From the NCBI GenBank assembly GCA_919902665.1, contig CAKKRK010000154.1, positions 1 through 64,000 on the forward strand: a stretch of DNA of 64,000 nucleotides. The letters run 5' to 3'. Of the stretch, positions 37,593-46,450 are shown in pieces. The DNA comes from Nitrospiraceae bacterium (GTDB lineage Bacteria; Nitrospirota; Nitrospiria; Nitrospirales; Nitrospiraceae). Below the pieces are notes generated by a model. It had not been told where the DNA came from. It made no database searches and worked only from the letters and a program-made list of their open reading frames with translations. Both the position numbers and the translations under genes were made by a program. Every line of letters begins with the position of its first letter. Positions within the stretch are counted from its first letter, which is position 1.

Positions 37593-39002
37593 ATGTTGAA
37601 TGTGAGAACCCGGGTGTTCATTGGAAGCGCTGCGCTCGCGTGGTTAGGACTCATGTCGTCCCCGCAATTGTCGTTTGGGAGCGATCACACGCGCGCCAAG
37701 GAGCTGATCCAACAGACCTGTGTGCAATGTCACCGGCTGGAAGGTCAGCCGGATTCGCGCTTCAAGCTTCACGCTCCTGACTTGATGTGGGCCGGCAGCA
37801 AGTACCAACGGTCGTGGCTCATTCGTTGGTTGACGGGTAAGGAAGCTCCGCTCTATGCGAAGGGATATATGTGGGACCTGACCACCGTTCCGTCCAAGCA
37901 CCCGATGGTCACGGAGTCGGAGGCGAACGCACTCGCGGATTACTTTGCCGAACACAACAAAGATCCGCGCGTCACCATCGGCGCGTTCGAACTCTCGAAA
38001 GTCACCAAGTTCGACGTGAAGTTTGGTGCAGCGGCTTTTAAAGCCCATGCTTGTCTTGGCTGTCACGTGATTGAAGAAAACGGCAAGTTCATCGGAGGTC
38101 CGCAGAGCGCATCGCTCGTCACGGCAGGACAGCGGTACAACCAGGACTGGCTCTTCCGATTCGGACAGAATCCGCAAGACTTCACACCGCACAGCGGCGA
38201 GTTCTTGGCCGATGCGACGGAACCACAACTCCGCGCGGTGATCGGGTTCCTGATGGTGCAGGGCGTGAAGGACTTCACGTATTACGAGCCATGGACGAGC
38301 CATGAATTCGAGATGGCGAGCGTGGATCGAGGGAAGGTGGTTTATAAAGAGTATTGTTCGCAGTGTCACGGTGCGATGGGCAAAGGCGACGGACCGGCAG
38401 CTTCCGGCCTGGAACCCAAACCGGCGATACATGCCAACATTCCATTCGAAAAGCTCCCGATCGAATACCTCTACAACGTCATCAATCATGGCGGACCGGC
38501 CGTCGGTAAATCGCCGAACATGCCTTATTGGAATTTGACGATCGGTCAACAGGGCGTGGCGGATGTGATCGCCTATTTGAAAGTGACGTTCAAGGGAGTT
38601 CCGGATATTGCCGCTGCATCTGGCGGTAGTCAGGGCGGTGCTTGCGTGCAGCCCCGCAAGACAGCCAAGGCACCGGAAGACTTCCTGAGCAAAACGAATC
38701 CAGTTCCAGCTTCTGCCGGTTCAATCCAGGCGGGCAAAGAGCTCTTCCTGAGAACGGCGCAGCCAGTCGCCTGCGTGATGTGTCATGGTGAGCAAGGTGA
38801 TGGCAAGGGGTTGATGGGTGCGGCCTTAGTGCCGCCACCACGAAATTTCACCTGTGGCGCAATGATGAAGGATATTTCTGACGGCCAGCTGTTTTGGGTC
38901 ATTAAGAACGGATCACCGGGCACCGGCATGATGTCGTTTGGGGGATTGCCGGATGAGCAGGTGTGGCAGCTGATTCACTATATACGATCGTTACCGCGAT
39001 AG
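37593..39002 (+). CDS. tetrahaem periplasmic cytochrome c
   Basis: The ATG at 37593 has AAAGGAG directly upstream. The 469-residue protein has a signal peptide and four haem motifs: CVQCH, CLGCH, CSQCH and CVMCH. It reads as fused class I cytochrome domains, the last two separated by a Pro- and Lys-rich linker (VQPRKTAKAPEDF). Each of the last two has the distal PPPRNF/GMMSFG-type ligand region. It could be an electron conduit between periplasmic oxidoreductases. I do not recognise an orthologue with a known partner. Confidence 0.88.
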   Translation: MLNVRTRVFIGSAALAWLGLMSSPQLSFGSDHTRAKELIQQTCVQCHRLEGQPDSRFKLHAPDLMWAGSKYQRSWLIRWLTGKEAPLYAKGYMWDLTTVPSKHPMVTESEANALADYFAEHNKDPRVTIGAFELSKVTKFDVKFGAAAFKAHACLGCHVIEENGKFIGGPQSASLVTAGQRYNQDWLFRFGQNPQDFTPHSGEFLADATEPQLRAVIGFLMVQGVKDFTYYEPWTSHEFEMASVDRGKVVYKEYCSQCHGAMGKGDGPAASGLEPKPAIHANIPFEKLPIEYLYNVINHGGPAVGKSPNMPYWNLTIGQQGVADVIAYLKVTFKGVPDIAAASGGSQGGACVQPRKTAKAPEDFLSKTNPVPASAGSIQAGKELFLRTAQPVACVMCHGEQGDGKGLMGAALVPPPRNFTCGAMMKDISDGQLFWVIKNGSPGTGMMSFGGLPDEQVWQLIHYIRSLPR

Positions 39003-39035
39003 CTGACAGCTATCAGCTTGTCTAAGGAGTTAGGT

Positions 39036-39395
39036 ATGGCCACATTTATTATTTCAGGGAGTCGAGGAACTGACGATCCCACCATGGCGACCTTGCCGTT
39101 CATGGCGGCGAAGACGGCGAAAGAGCAGGGGCATGATGTCGTGCTTTGGCTGTGGAATGAAGCCGTCACCTTGGGGCGGAAAGGTGTCGCTGATCATGTG
39201 ACCGGCGTGAACCTGTCACCGCTGAAAGAGTTGCTTGCCGCCATCCAGGCGGCAGGTGTGCCGGTCTGGGTCTGTGGTGCCTGTGCCGTGGCTAGACAGG
39301 TTAGTGCGACCGATCTCGTGGCCGGCGCATTCATCAAGGGGATGCCGGACTATATCAAAGCTGTGGCCGAGCGCGATCGAAACGTGATGTTCTGA
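39036..39395 (+). CDS. cytoplasmic DsrE-family protein
   Basis: ATG 39036 has AAGGAG seven bases upstream. The 119-residue protein has the DsrE fold signature: a first strand FIISGSRGTDDPTMATLPFMAA, then HDVVLWLWNEAV, and the active-site-like Cys pair VWVCGACAVARQV. There is no signal peptide. It probably takes part in sulfur or thiol transfer. Together with the OsmC and TsdA-like neighbours it gives this block a sulfur-redox flavour. Confidence 0.8.
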   Translation: MATFIISGSRGTDDPTMATLPFMAAKTAKEQGHDVVLWLWNEAVTLGRKGVADHVTGVNLSPLKELLAAIQAAGVPVWVCGACAVARQVSATDLVAGAFIKGMPDYIKAVAERDRNVMF

Positions 39396-39422
39396 TCGAA
39401 GACGCAATGAAGGAGGCCTCGC

Positions 39423-40460
39423 ATGGCAGCTGATGGCGAATCGGCCGGGAAGTCTAAGGAACGGAAAGAGCGGAAAGATCCGGCAAATGTCGACGAAGAT
39501 ATGAATGGGCTGGAGGCGATTCCCACGAAGGTGCCGCGGGAGGGGGACGGGTACCAGGTCCCGCGCAGCACCTTGATCGCCCAGGGGCTCGGACGTATTG
39601 GCGAGCCGGGCTACGCCTTGACTGCGGATGATCTCCGAAGGGTCAACACAAGGAAAGGGTTTCTGAAGCTCCTCGCAAACAAAGCCGTCGATGTCGAAGA
39701 AGTGCGCAAGACTCTGTTGTACGAACAAGAGTTGCGGCAACTACAAGTTGAACTGGTCAGGCTGCAACGGTGGGTGCAGAGCAGTGGGGAGCGTATCGCA
39801 ATTTTGGTCGAAGGACGGGATGCGGCTGGGAAGGGCGGCACGATCCGCCGGTTCACCGAGCATCTGAATCCTCGCGCGATGCGCGTCGTGGCGCTGCCGA
39901 AGCCGACCGACGCAGAACGGGGCCAATGGTATTTCCAGCGCTATATTCACCAACTCCCTAACAGGGGTGAAATCGTCTTCTTCGACCGGAGTTGGTACAA
40001 CCGTGCCGTGGTCGAACCGGTGATGGGATTCTGTACAAAAAAGGAACACCAGCGATTTCTGCAACAGGTACCGGAATTCGAGCACATGCTCTATGAAGAC
40101 GGTGTGACCATCATCAAGTTCTGGTTCTCCATCTCCAAGGACGAACAAGCCAAGCGATTCGAAGCGAGGCGGCAGAATCCGCTCAAGCAGTGGAAGCTGA
40201 GTCCGGTCGATGAGAAGGCGCAGGAGCTGTGGGACGCGTATACCCGCTGCAAAGAGGAAATGTTCAGCAAAACGCACTCGACCTTTAGCCCCTGGATCAT
40301 CGTGCAGGCAAACGACAAGCAGGCTGCGCGACTGGAAAGCTTGCGCTATGTCCTGAACCTTCTCCCCTACAAAGGAAAGGACGAAGCGCAGATCAGGCTG
40401 ACGCCCGATCCGAACGTGATCGTTCGATTCCACCGCAAGATGGTGGAACTGGACCTGTAA
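39423..40460 (+). CDS. ppk2: polyphosphate kinase 2
   Basis: A 345-residue PPK2-family enzyme. Walker A is EGRDAAGKGGTIRRF, the second motif is FFDRSWYNRA, and the lid segment includes FWFSISKDEQAKRFEAR. It transfers phosphate between polyphosphate and nucleotides in the cytoplasm. The N-terminal 90 residues are longer than in the minimal catalytic core and highly charged. It sits inside the cytochrome block, with 27 bases to the preceding gene. Confidence 0.92.
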   Translation: MAADGESAGKSKERKERKDPANVDEDMNGLEAIPTKVPREGDGYQVPRSTLIAQGLGRIGEPGYALTADDLRRVNTRKGFLKLLANKAVDVEEVRKTLLYEQELRQLQVELVRLQRWVQSSGERIAILVEGRDAAGKGGTIRRFTEHLNPRAMRVVALPKPTDAERGQWYFQRYIHQLPNRGEIVFFDRSWYNRAVVEPVMGFCTKKEHQRFLQQVPEFEHMLYEDGVTIIKFWFSISKDEQAKRFEARRQNPLKQWKLSPVDEKAQELWDAYTRCKEEMFSKTHSTFSPWIIVQANDKQAARLESLRYVLNLLPYKGKDEAQIRLTPDPNVIVRFHRKMVELDL

Positions 40461-40502
40461 TGTCGGAAGGCAGTTAGCGCCACCGACGAAAGGAACACAA
40501 GA

Positions 40503-41036
40503 ATGAAGACGAGGTTGTTGACGTTACTGGTCGCCGCGATGTGTTGTGCGGTCCCTGCCGGTGCCGCAGAGCGCCACATGATGCAACAAGTCGTGCCTGC
40601 CGATAAGTTGGCTGAAGCGAGGGCGCTCAAGAACCCCTTGTCGAATTCTCCCGAGGTCATTGCGCAGGGCAAGACGGTGTATAACGGCAAAGGCGGCTGC
40701 GTTACCTGTCATGGAATAGATGGCGATGGCAAGGGGCCGGCGGCGGCGAGTATGAATCCCTCGCCTCGCAACTTCCAGCATCACGGTTTCTGGCGACATC
40801 GCACCGAGGGCGAAGTCTTCTGGGCCATCAAGTATGGATCACCCGGGACCGCCATGATCGCATTTGGTTCGGTCTTATCCGACAACGACATTTGGGCCCT
40901 CATACAGTATGAGCGTACATTCGCCGGGAGCCATGGGCCGGGCATGATGGGGCATCGAGAAGGTATGGGACCAGGAAATATGGGTGGAAGAGAAGGAATG
41001 GGGCATCGCGGGCGAATGGGAGGGAAAGATGAGTGA
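40503..41036 (+). CDS. cytochrome c with Gly/Met/His-rich tail
   Basis: A 177-residue secreted protein. It has a signal peptide to about residue 22, one haem motif (CVTCHG) and a distal PGTAMIAFG Met ligand. The C-terminal 35 residues are a low-complexity tail rich in Gly, Met, His and Arg (GMMGHREGMG and similar), which could bind copper or another soft metal. A similar tail is on the next gene's product. Confidence 0.85.
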   Translation: MKTRLLTLLVAAMCCAVPAGAAERHMMQQVVPADKLAEARALKNPLSNSPEVIAQGKTVYNGKGGCVTCHGIDGDGKGPAAASMNPSPRNFQHHGFWRHRTEGEVFWAIKYGSPGTAMIAFGSVLSDNDIWALIQYERTFAGSHGPGMMGHREGMGPGNMGGREGMGHRGRMGGKDE

Positions 41037-41099
41037 GGGTCTTGAGGTTGAGAACCTCTCTATAGGGAAAAACCAACATTTAGCAATGAGGTCTTGATT

Positions 41100-41726
41100 A
41101 TGACGAAGGTGAGGAAACGCTGGATGGATGCAGTTGGAGGAGCCGTGCTGATCACCGCGGTGACAGTGCTCCCTGTCTTTGCCGATGAAGGCCATGGGCA
41201 GATGGGGCATGGTGGCCACGATCAGAATGATCAGGGCGATTATAGTGGGCATTATCTGAAGCATCTGCTGAAACATGCCAAAGAGATCGGGCTGACGCCA
41301 GAACAAATCACCAAGCTTAAATCCATGCAGCTGGACTTCCAACGAACCGAGGCTAGGTTGGAAGCCGACACGAAAGTGGCAGAACTCGAACTGCATGCGC
41401 TGTTGGACGATGAGCAGGCCGACCTCACCGCAATACAGGCGAAAGTCGATCAACTAAAAAAAACGGAAGCGGCCTGTCTGTTCACAGCCATCAACAGTAA
41501 GCGTAACGCCATGGCCCTGTTGACTCCCGACCAACGGGAAAAGGACCGTGCCGTCCATGAACACATGAAGAGTGGGGCACAGCACGGAGGTGAAATGGGA
41601 GGGATGATGGGAAGCAGAGGCGGTATGGGAGGCATGATGGGGGGTATGGGAGGTGGAATGATGGGAGGCAGCGGGCATGGACAGAGCAGTGGCGCTGCCA
41701 GTGGGGGACAGCAACACCAGCATTGA
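41100..41726 (+). CDS. Spy/CpxP-like periplasmic protein with Met/Gly-rich tail
   Basis: The start is ATG 41100, since the TTG at 41094 has no ribosome site of its own. The 208-residue protein has a signal peptide, then a His-rich segment (GQMGHGGHDQN). A helical domain follows with the CpxP/Spy motif (LTPEQITKLKSM and LTPDQREK). A Met- and Gly-rich tail comes last. CpxP/Spy-like proteins act as periplasmic chaperones or metal sensors. The repeated HGxM and MGGMMG runs suggest copper binding; this is inference. Confidence 0.75.
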   Translation: MTKVRKRWMDAVGGAVLITAVTVLPVFADEGHGQMGHGGHDQNDQGDYSGHYLKHLLKHAKEIGLTPEQITKLKSMQLDFQRTEARLEADTKVAELELHALLDDEQADLTAIQAKVDQLKKTEAACLFTAINSKRNAMALLTPDQREKDRAVHEHMKSGAQHGGEMGGMMGSRGGMGGMMGGMGGGMMGGSGHGQSSGAASGGQQHQH

Positions 41727-41769
41727 GCATCGAGAGTCGTCGTCCTTTCTTGAAAGAAGGGGAGCGCGC

Positions 41770-42129
41770 ATGTTCTTACGTATTGTGGTTAGCCTCGTCG
41801 TGGTGGCGTTGACTGCTTCCTGGGCTCTGGCTCAGAGCCATTCTGGCAGTCCAAAGAACGGGGAGAGAATTTTCCAACAATACTGTGTTGGCTGTCACGG
41901 AACGACCGGGGATGGGTTGGGACCTGAGATCAAGGAGTTGATCGTCCCGCCTGCCAATTTTCGCGCGGCGAGGTCGCGCACAAAGACCGACATGGAACTG
42001 TATCTTGCGGTCAAGCAGGGAGTTCTCTTCAGTCCAATGCACGGCTGGGCGGATAGGTTATCAAACCAGGACATGTGGGATGTCTTGAGCTACATCCGTA
42101 CGTTGGCTCCGTTCAACCCACTCGGCTAG
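41770..42129 (+). CDS. small class I cytochrome c
   Basis: The start is ATG 41770 rather than 41677. The 119-residue product has a signal peptide ending ALA/QS, the haem motif CVGCHG and the distal segment SPMHGWADRLSNQDMWDVLSYI. It is a paralogue of the minus-strand cytochrome at 46451, which ends SPMHGFRGKLTNEQMLDVLSYI. It is likely a periplasmic electron carrier. A perfect palindrome lies 26 bases after its stop. Confidence 0.88.
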   Translation: MFLRIVVSLVVVALTASWALAQSHSGSPKNGERIFQQYCVGCHGTTGDGLGPEIKELIVPPANFRAARSRTKTDMELYLAVKQGVLFSPMHGWADRLSNQDMWDVLSYIRTLAPFNPLG

Positions 42130-42154
42130 CTCCGCTTCACTACGACTCATAGAT

Positions 42155-42177
42155 CCCTGTCGCATTCTGCGACAGGG
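42155..42177. promoter_or_regulatory. perfect 10-bp palindrome, terminator or enhancer site
   Basis: CCCTGTCGCA, a TTC spacer and TGCGACAGGG form a perfect inverted repeat. It could be the terminator of the cytochrome just upstream, although the following T-run is weak (GGTATTTC). It could instead be an upstream activator site for the sigma-54-like promoter 109 bases downstream. A decayed copy (CCTGTTGTCTTCTGCGACAG) in another intergenic region at 10657 favours a protein-binding site. Confidence 0.5.
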
Positions 42178-42285
42178 GTATTTCATGGTGAGACCTAGAA
42201 CGCCACAGGCGAGAGGTCTCCCATTCAAATCGTTCAGCAAGCTCCCGTCATATCACAACAATTCTTGCCACACTTGTAACTTCCG

Positions 42286-42301
42286 TGGCACGGACTTGGC
42301 T
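42286..42301 (+). promoter_or_regulatory. sigma-54-like promoter for the YtxH gene
   Basis: TGGCACGGACTTGGCT matches the -24/-12 layout: GG, ten bases, GC, with a perfect TGGCACG -24 element and TGGC instead of TTGC at -12. It gives a 5' leader of roughly 30 bases to the ATG at 42344. Confidence 0.5.
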
Positions 42302-42343
42302 CTCTCAACGAACAGAACGTTCTTAATCTACGGAGGATTTCTC

Positions 42344-42655
42344 ATGCCAAATCCGGACGCCAAGTGTTCACCGGAAACCGTTGTCCTCGCATTTCTCGGC
42401 GGAGCAATCGGAGGGATGATCGCCGGTATCCTCCTCGCTCCGAGGTCGGGCGAGGAAACGCGCCGTGAATTAAAGAGCCAGGCTCGAAGGACGGAAGAAG
42501 AGCTCATCGAGAAAGCCAAGGAGGCGCGAGCCGCTCTTGATGAAATGATTGAGCATGGCAAGCATTTCGTGGCGGAGAAACGCGCGGATGTTGAAGCTGC
42601 GGTCATGGCAGGGAAGGAAGCCATGAAAGAGAAGAGGGATAAATGCTGTAGCTGA
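42344..42655 (+). CDS. YtxH-domain stress-type protein
   Basis: ATG 42344 follows CGGAGG; the 42185 start adds unconserved sequence. The 103-residue protein has one membrane helix (AFLGGAIGGMIAGILLAPRSG), which is the YtxH/GvpP signature, then a charged amphipathic coiled-coil region and a Cys-Cys end. YtxH proteins are general-stress envelope proteins of unknown mechanism. The sigma-54-like promoter upstream suggests regulated expression. Confidence 0.8.
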   Translation: MPNPDAKCSPETVVLAFLGGAIGGMIAGILLAPRSGEETRRELKSQARRTEEELIEKAKEARAALDEMIEHGKHFVAEKRADVEAAVMAGKEAMKEKRDKCCS

Positions 42656-42684
42656 CGCGGTTATCGTCAGGAAGGAGTAGCGGG

Positions 42685-43041
42685 ATGCTACGAGTCGACA
42701 ATATTCGAACGAAGCTGATCACTCAACGGCGTGAGTTGTTTCGGGAAGTGGCCAAGACGGAAGAGGATCTGCGCTGGCTCCAAAGCGATATCGAAAGCGA
42801 AGTGGAGGAGCGGGGGCAGGGGGAGACTATGGTTCGGCTGCTCGATCGTCTGGATGGGCGAGCGAAGACCGAGATCGAGGCGATCGATCGGGCGCTCTTC
42901 AAGCTGGGTTCTGAACACTACGGTCGATGTGAACAATGCGGGAAGGCCATCCCCCAATCCAGGCTAGAGGCGGTTCCCGCGGCCGCCATGTGCATGCCTT
43001 GCGAACAGGCGGAGGAGACCCAGGCGGCGCTGAGGAAATAA
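42685..43041 (+). CDS. DksA/TraR-type zinc-finger protein
   Basis: A 118-residue protein with an N-terminal coiled coil and a C-terminal four-cysteine zinc finger (CEQCGKAIPQSRL...CMPCEQ). This is the TraR/DksA_C2C2 pattern, involved in binding the RNA polymerase secondary channel in known members. The acidic DxxDA tip of true DksA is not obvious, so it may be a DksA-like stress regulator. It lies 29 bases after the YtxH gene. Confidence 0.82.
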   Translation: MLRVDNIRTKLITQRRELFREVAKTEEDLRWLQSDIESEVEERGQGETMVRLLDRLDGRAKTEIEAIDRALFKLGSEHYGRCEQCGKAIPQSRLEAVPAAAMCMPCEQAEETQAALRK

Positions 43042-43295
43042 GCAAGCAAGCTGTTTATGTTTCTGGTTGAGAGTGGAGAGGGCGACGCGTCTTGAAGGCA
43101 ATTAATGAGAAGATGTGTCTGTCCAAGGTGCAGAAAGGCAAGATGCGTCGGTTCCCGTGTGTGTATGTTTAACCAGCTGAGACGACTCATCGTTAAGGAG
43201 GATTACCGTGGGAAGATCCTGCCCTGATCATTCATCAGGAGCGTACAGCCGGGAGTTCCCGATGTGGCCGAGTGAACAGCCGGAGACGACGCGAG

Positions 43296-44228
43296 ATGGA
43301 ATTTAAGGATTACTACAAGCTTCTCGATATTGACCGCACGGCGACCGCCGCCGACATCAAAAGTGCCTACCGCAAGCTGGCGCGAAAATATCATCCAGAC
43401 GTGAGCAAAGAGCCTCAAGCAGAAGCGCGTTTTAAGGAAATCGGCGAAGCCTACGAAGTGCTTCAGGATCCGGAGAAGCGCGCCGCGTACGACCAACTAG
43501 GCAATCGCTGGCGAGAGGGACAGGAATTTACGCCTCCGCCCGAATGGGGAGCGGGCTTCGAGTTCACCTCCGACGGCGCTTCCGAGGCGGCTGCCAAGGA
43601 CTACAGCGACTTCTTCTCCACTCTGTTTGGCAACTTCTCTCATCGCGGCGCATCAACTCGCATTCATGGCGAGGACCATCATGCCAAGATCTTCATTACT
43701 CTCGATGACGCGTTTCACGGCGGCACCCATACGATTACTCTGCGTTCGCCGCAGGTGGATGCGCAAGGTCGAGTGGTGCTGCGGGAGCGGTCGCTGAACG
43801 TACAGATCCCCAAAGGCATCCATGAGAGCCAGCATATCCGACTTGCCGGGCAAGGGGCGCCGGGAATCAAGGGGACTACCCCCGGTGATCTGTATCTCGA
43901 GATCCATTTTCACCCCCACCCTCTCTATCAGGTGCAGGGCCGAGACCTCTCGCTTTCATTGCCGATTGCACCATGGGAAGCGGCTCTCGGAGCGACGGTC
44001 AAAGCGCCGACCCCGACTGGCGTGGTGGAAGTCAAAATCCCTCCGGGCTCACAGAGCGGGCGAAAGCTACGACTCAAGGGGCGCGGTATCCCCGGCGAAC
44101 CGGCGGGTGATCTCTATCTTGCGCTGGAGGTGGTTCTGCCGAAAGCGGACACAGAACAGGCACAACAGATCTATCAGGCCATGGCTCGGGAACTGGCCTT
44201 CAATCCACGCGAAGCACTGGAGGTCTAA
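43296..44228 (+). CDS. cbpA: DnaJ/CbpA-type co-chaperone
   Basis: The start is ATG 43296 (MEFKDYYKLL). The 310-residue protein has an N-terminal J domain with the HPD tripeptide (KYHPDVS) at about residues 33-35. A Gly/Phe-containing linker and two C-terminal substrate-binding domains follow (GQGAPGIKGTTPGDLYLEI and GRGIPGEPAGDLYL). There is no zinc finger, so it is CbpA-like rather than classical DnaJ. It should stimulate DnaK. The modulator gene follows two bases after its stop. Confidence 0.92.
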   Translation: MEFKDYYKLLDIDRTATAADIKSAYRKLARKYHPDVSKEPQAEARFKEIGEAYEVLQDPEKRAAYDQLGNRWREGQEFTPPPEWGAGFEFTSDGASEAAAKDYSDFFSTLFGNFSHRGASTRIHGEDHHAKIFITLDDAFHGGTHTITLRSPQVDAQGRVVLRERSLNVQIPKGIHESQHIRLAGQGAPGIKGTTPGDLYLEIHFHPHPLYQVQGRDLSLSLPIAPWEAALGATVKAPTPTGVVEVKIPPGSQSGRKLRLKGRGIPGEPAGDLYLALEVVLPKADTEQAQQIYQAMARELAFNPREALEV

Positions 44229-44230
44229 GT

Positions 44231-44551
44231 ATGGACAGGGAGCAGGACCTTCTAATAGGCAGCGTGATCGGTGATGAGGGGGTATTGTCGATCGAGGAGT
44301 TGGCGAGAGCGTGCAGTGCGGAGCCTCAATGGATCATCGAATTGGTATCTGTGGGGGTGTTGGAGCCGCAAGGCAGAGAGATCTCGCGCTGGCGATTCCG
44401 CGCAACGGATCTCACCTGTGCCCGCCGAGTGGCGCGCCTGCAACGGGATTTTGATGCCAGCCTCGATGCGGCCGCAGTAATGCTCGATCTGCTCGATCAG
44501 ATCGAGCAATTGCGAGCGCGCCTGAAACTGGCAGGGCTGGATGTGGAGTAG
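44231..44551 (+). CDS. cbpM: CbpM-like chaperone modulator
   Basis: A 106-residue MerR-like small protein (LSIEELARACSAEPQWIIELVSVGVLEP, then FRATDLTCARRVARLQRDFD). CbpM proteins of this length bind the J domain of CbpA and inhibit it. The gene starts two bases after cbpA's stop, which is the classical cbpAM arrangement. Classification rests on this context and on the helix-turn-helix style N-terminus. Confidence 0.85.
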   Translation: MDREQDLLIGSVIGDEGVLSIEELARACSAEPQWIIELVSVGVLEPQGREISRWRFRATDLTCARRVARLQRDFDASLDAAAVMLDLLDQIEQLRARLKLAGLDVE

Positions 44552-44838
44552 GCGTGGCACACCGTGGGGGGCGGAACAAGGCTAATTCGATAAGCCGTCC
44601 CACACGCACTTATACCCCATTCTGTCCGCTTCCTCTTCGGAACCAGCCATGAAATTGTTGTCTATGCGAGACACCCATCGCACTTCTGATATGCCATGCA
44701 GAGGTATGCGTATTGCTTCCGGTATTAAAGAGGAGTCCTGTGACCCTTCATGTGGGAACAAAGGATTGGTATGAGGAGCAAAGCTCCGAGGGAGTCGAGT
44801 GTGTTCAACGGCTTGAGTGATTGGAGAGGTTCCATGTG
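44552..44838. other. intergenic, no supportable gene
   Basis: A 287-base gap. A 42-codon ORF (from the ATG near 44649) lacks a ribosome site and family resemblance. No promoter or hairpin stands out. Confidence 0.4.
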
Positions 44839-45345
44839 ATGTGGACTGTTCCTATTTTTTCCGTGCATTGTAGAGGGAAACTTATCCTTCTTGGAGGTCT
44901 GCTTTGCGCCGCAGTAGCTGCCGGTTGTGGTGACGTCGGGCAGGTACAGAGAGCGACGCGACCGAATCCGTATCTGACCCCGGATACAAGGCACTCCATT
45001 CCCCTGTCATCATCCGCCGGGAAGGAACATCGCGCCGTGATGTTGCAGCACCTGGAAACGATTCAGGTGATCGTGAACGCGTTGGTGGAAGAGGATTATG
45101 AGTTGGCACAGGGTCTGACCGAAATGCATCTGGGCTTCTTTCAACATCGCCAGGCCATGGCCCATCAGGAGCCGGAGAAGTTTCCTGCCGCCTACCATGA
45201 TCTGGCCATGGCCCATCATCAGGCGGCGGAAGAGTTGGCGCGAATTATTCCCACCAAGGACTTGAAGCAGATCCTGCCGTCGTTGAATAATGTCTTGAAG
45301 GCTTGTGTGAGCTGTCATCTGGAGTACAAAGTCAGGGACAATTGA
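44839..45345 (+). CDS. class II-like cytochrome c lipoprotein
   Basis: The start is ATG 44839 (GGAGAGG upstream), since the 44821 TTG lies inside the ribosome site. The 168-residue product has a lipoprotein signal with lipobox VAAGC. A helical, His- and Met-rich body follows, and the haem motif CVSCH is near the C-terminus. The late haem site and helical design resemble cytochrome c' and the protein at 720. It precedes the hemerythrin-like gene by 20 bases. Confidence 0.75.
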   Translation: MWTVPIFSVHCRGKLILLGGLLCAAVAAGCGDVGQVQRATRPNPYLTPDTRHSIPLSSSAGKEHRAVMLQHLETIQVIVNALVEEDYELAQGLTEMHLGFFQHRQAMAHQEPEKFPAAYHDLAMAHHQAAEELARIIPTKDLKQILPSLNNVLKACVSCHLEYKVRDN

Positions 45346-45365
45346 TAAATCATGGGAGGATACAA

Positions 45366-45845
45366 TTGAGTGAGCAGAAGACAATTACGGCGTTTTATGA
45401 GGCGGATCACGATCGGCTGGATGAGTTGTTCAAGACCTTTCAAATGTCGAAACGGTCGGACTTTGCCAAGGCCAAGGAAGCCTTCAAGGAATTCAAAGTC
45501 GGCCTCCAGCGGCATATCGTCTGGGAAGAGGAGTTGCTCTTTCCAATCTGGGAAGAGAAAACTGGGATGGTCGAAGACGGACCGACACCCATGATGCGAC
45601 ACGAGCATAGCCAGATCAAACAGCTGCTTGACGCAATTCACCACAAGGTGGAAGGGCAGAACCTCGAGTCCGACCAGGACGAGCAGGCATTGTTAACTCT
45701 CTTGGGCTCTCATAATCGAAAAGAAGAACGGGCGCTCTATCCCGCAATCGATAACGTGACCAATGCGGAAGAACGCGCAATCGTCTTCAGCAACATGAAT
45801 ACTATTCCGGAAGATCACTACAACGCCTGTTGTAGCGGGCACTGA
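45366..45845 (+). CDS. hemerythrin HHE domain protein
   Basis: The TTG at 45366 has GGGAGGA six bases upstream; the ORF-track start reads through the previous gene. The 159-residue protein has the HHE hemerythrin-like order: HDRLDELF, HIVWEEELLFP, HEHSQIKQLL and HNRKEERALYP. A diiron site binding oxygen or nitric oxide is the usual function. It follows the cytochrome c lipoprotein and precedes another cytochrome by 10 bases. Confidence 0.85.
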   Translation: MSEQKTITAFYEADHDRLDELFKTFQMSKRSDFAKAKEAFKEFKVGLQRHIVWEEELLFPIWEEKTGMVEDGPTPMMRHEHSQIKQLLDAIHHKVEGQNLESDQDEQALLTLLGSHNRKEERALYPAIDNVTNAEERAIVFSNMNTIPEDHYNACCSGH

Positions 45846-45855
45846 GGTAAACCAA

Positions 45856-46374
45856 ATGGAACAGCGCGATGTAGTCATAGAACAGACTGAGGTCAAGGTT
45901 AAGGGAAGACATCTCGCGGTGCCTCCAAAAAATAGCCTCAACCTTGGCCTGATTCTCCTCGTGGGCTGCTTGGGGGTAGTATTTGCACCGGGTTTCGACC
46001 GAAATGTCTGGGCCGAGTCGTCCGTCTCACAACCGGGTGTGAAGCGCAAGGCTAGTGTTGAACGAGGCCGAGACATCTTCCACGGCAACGGGGCCTGCTC
46101 CTACTGCCATGGAATGGACGGCTATCTCGATCGATTGCCACATATGAAAGAGGACATCGCCGCGCGCATTGTGCGGCTGAATCCGCCTCCAACTGACCTG
46201 CGTGATCCCGGCGTGCTTCGCCTGAAGACGAACAAGGAACGAGCCCGAGCCATCCGGGAAGGCCATCCGAGCACCGGCAGGTTTCGAGATTTCACCATGA
46301 CCGATCGGGACATGGCCGATACCTTGTTCTATCTGGCGTTCATCAGAAAAGATCCCAACCCGGAAAAGGACTGA
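45856..46374 (+). CDS. membrane-anchored cytochrome c
   Basis: A 172-residue protein. A short charged N-terminus precedes one hydrophobic helix (about residues 30-50), which probably stays as an anchor. The haem motif is CSYCHG and the distal part reads DFTMTDRDMADTLFYL. It is the last plus-strand gene before the convergent stress operon. It lacks the PPxNF spacing of its neighbours and may be a distinct class I type. Confidence 0.8.
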   Translation: MEQRDVVIEQTEVKVKGRHLAVPPKNSLNLGLILLVGCLGVVFAPGFDRNVWAESSVSQPGVKRKASVERGRDIFHGNGACSYCHGMDGYLDRLPHMKEDIAARIVRLNPPPTDLRDPGVLRLKTNKERARAIREGHPSTGRFRDFTMTDRDMADTLFYLAFIRKDPNPEKD

Positions 46375-46450
46375 ATGTTGCGGAAATCAGGAGATGTGCA
46401 GAAGGACCTTTTCAATCGCCTTGATTTGAGCTGTAAATAGTTGCCCTCCG

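Noticed and set aside
44649-44777. 42-codon plus-strand ORF (starts MKLLSMRDTHR)
   Set aside because: No ribosome site, odd composition and no recognisable family; left as intergenic.
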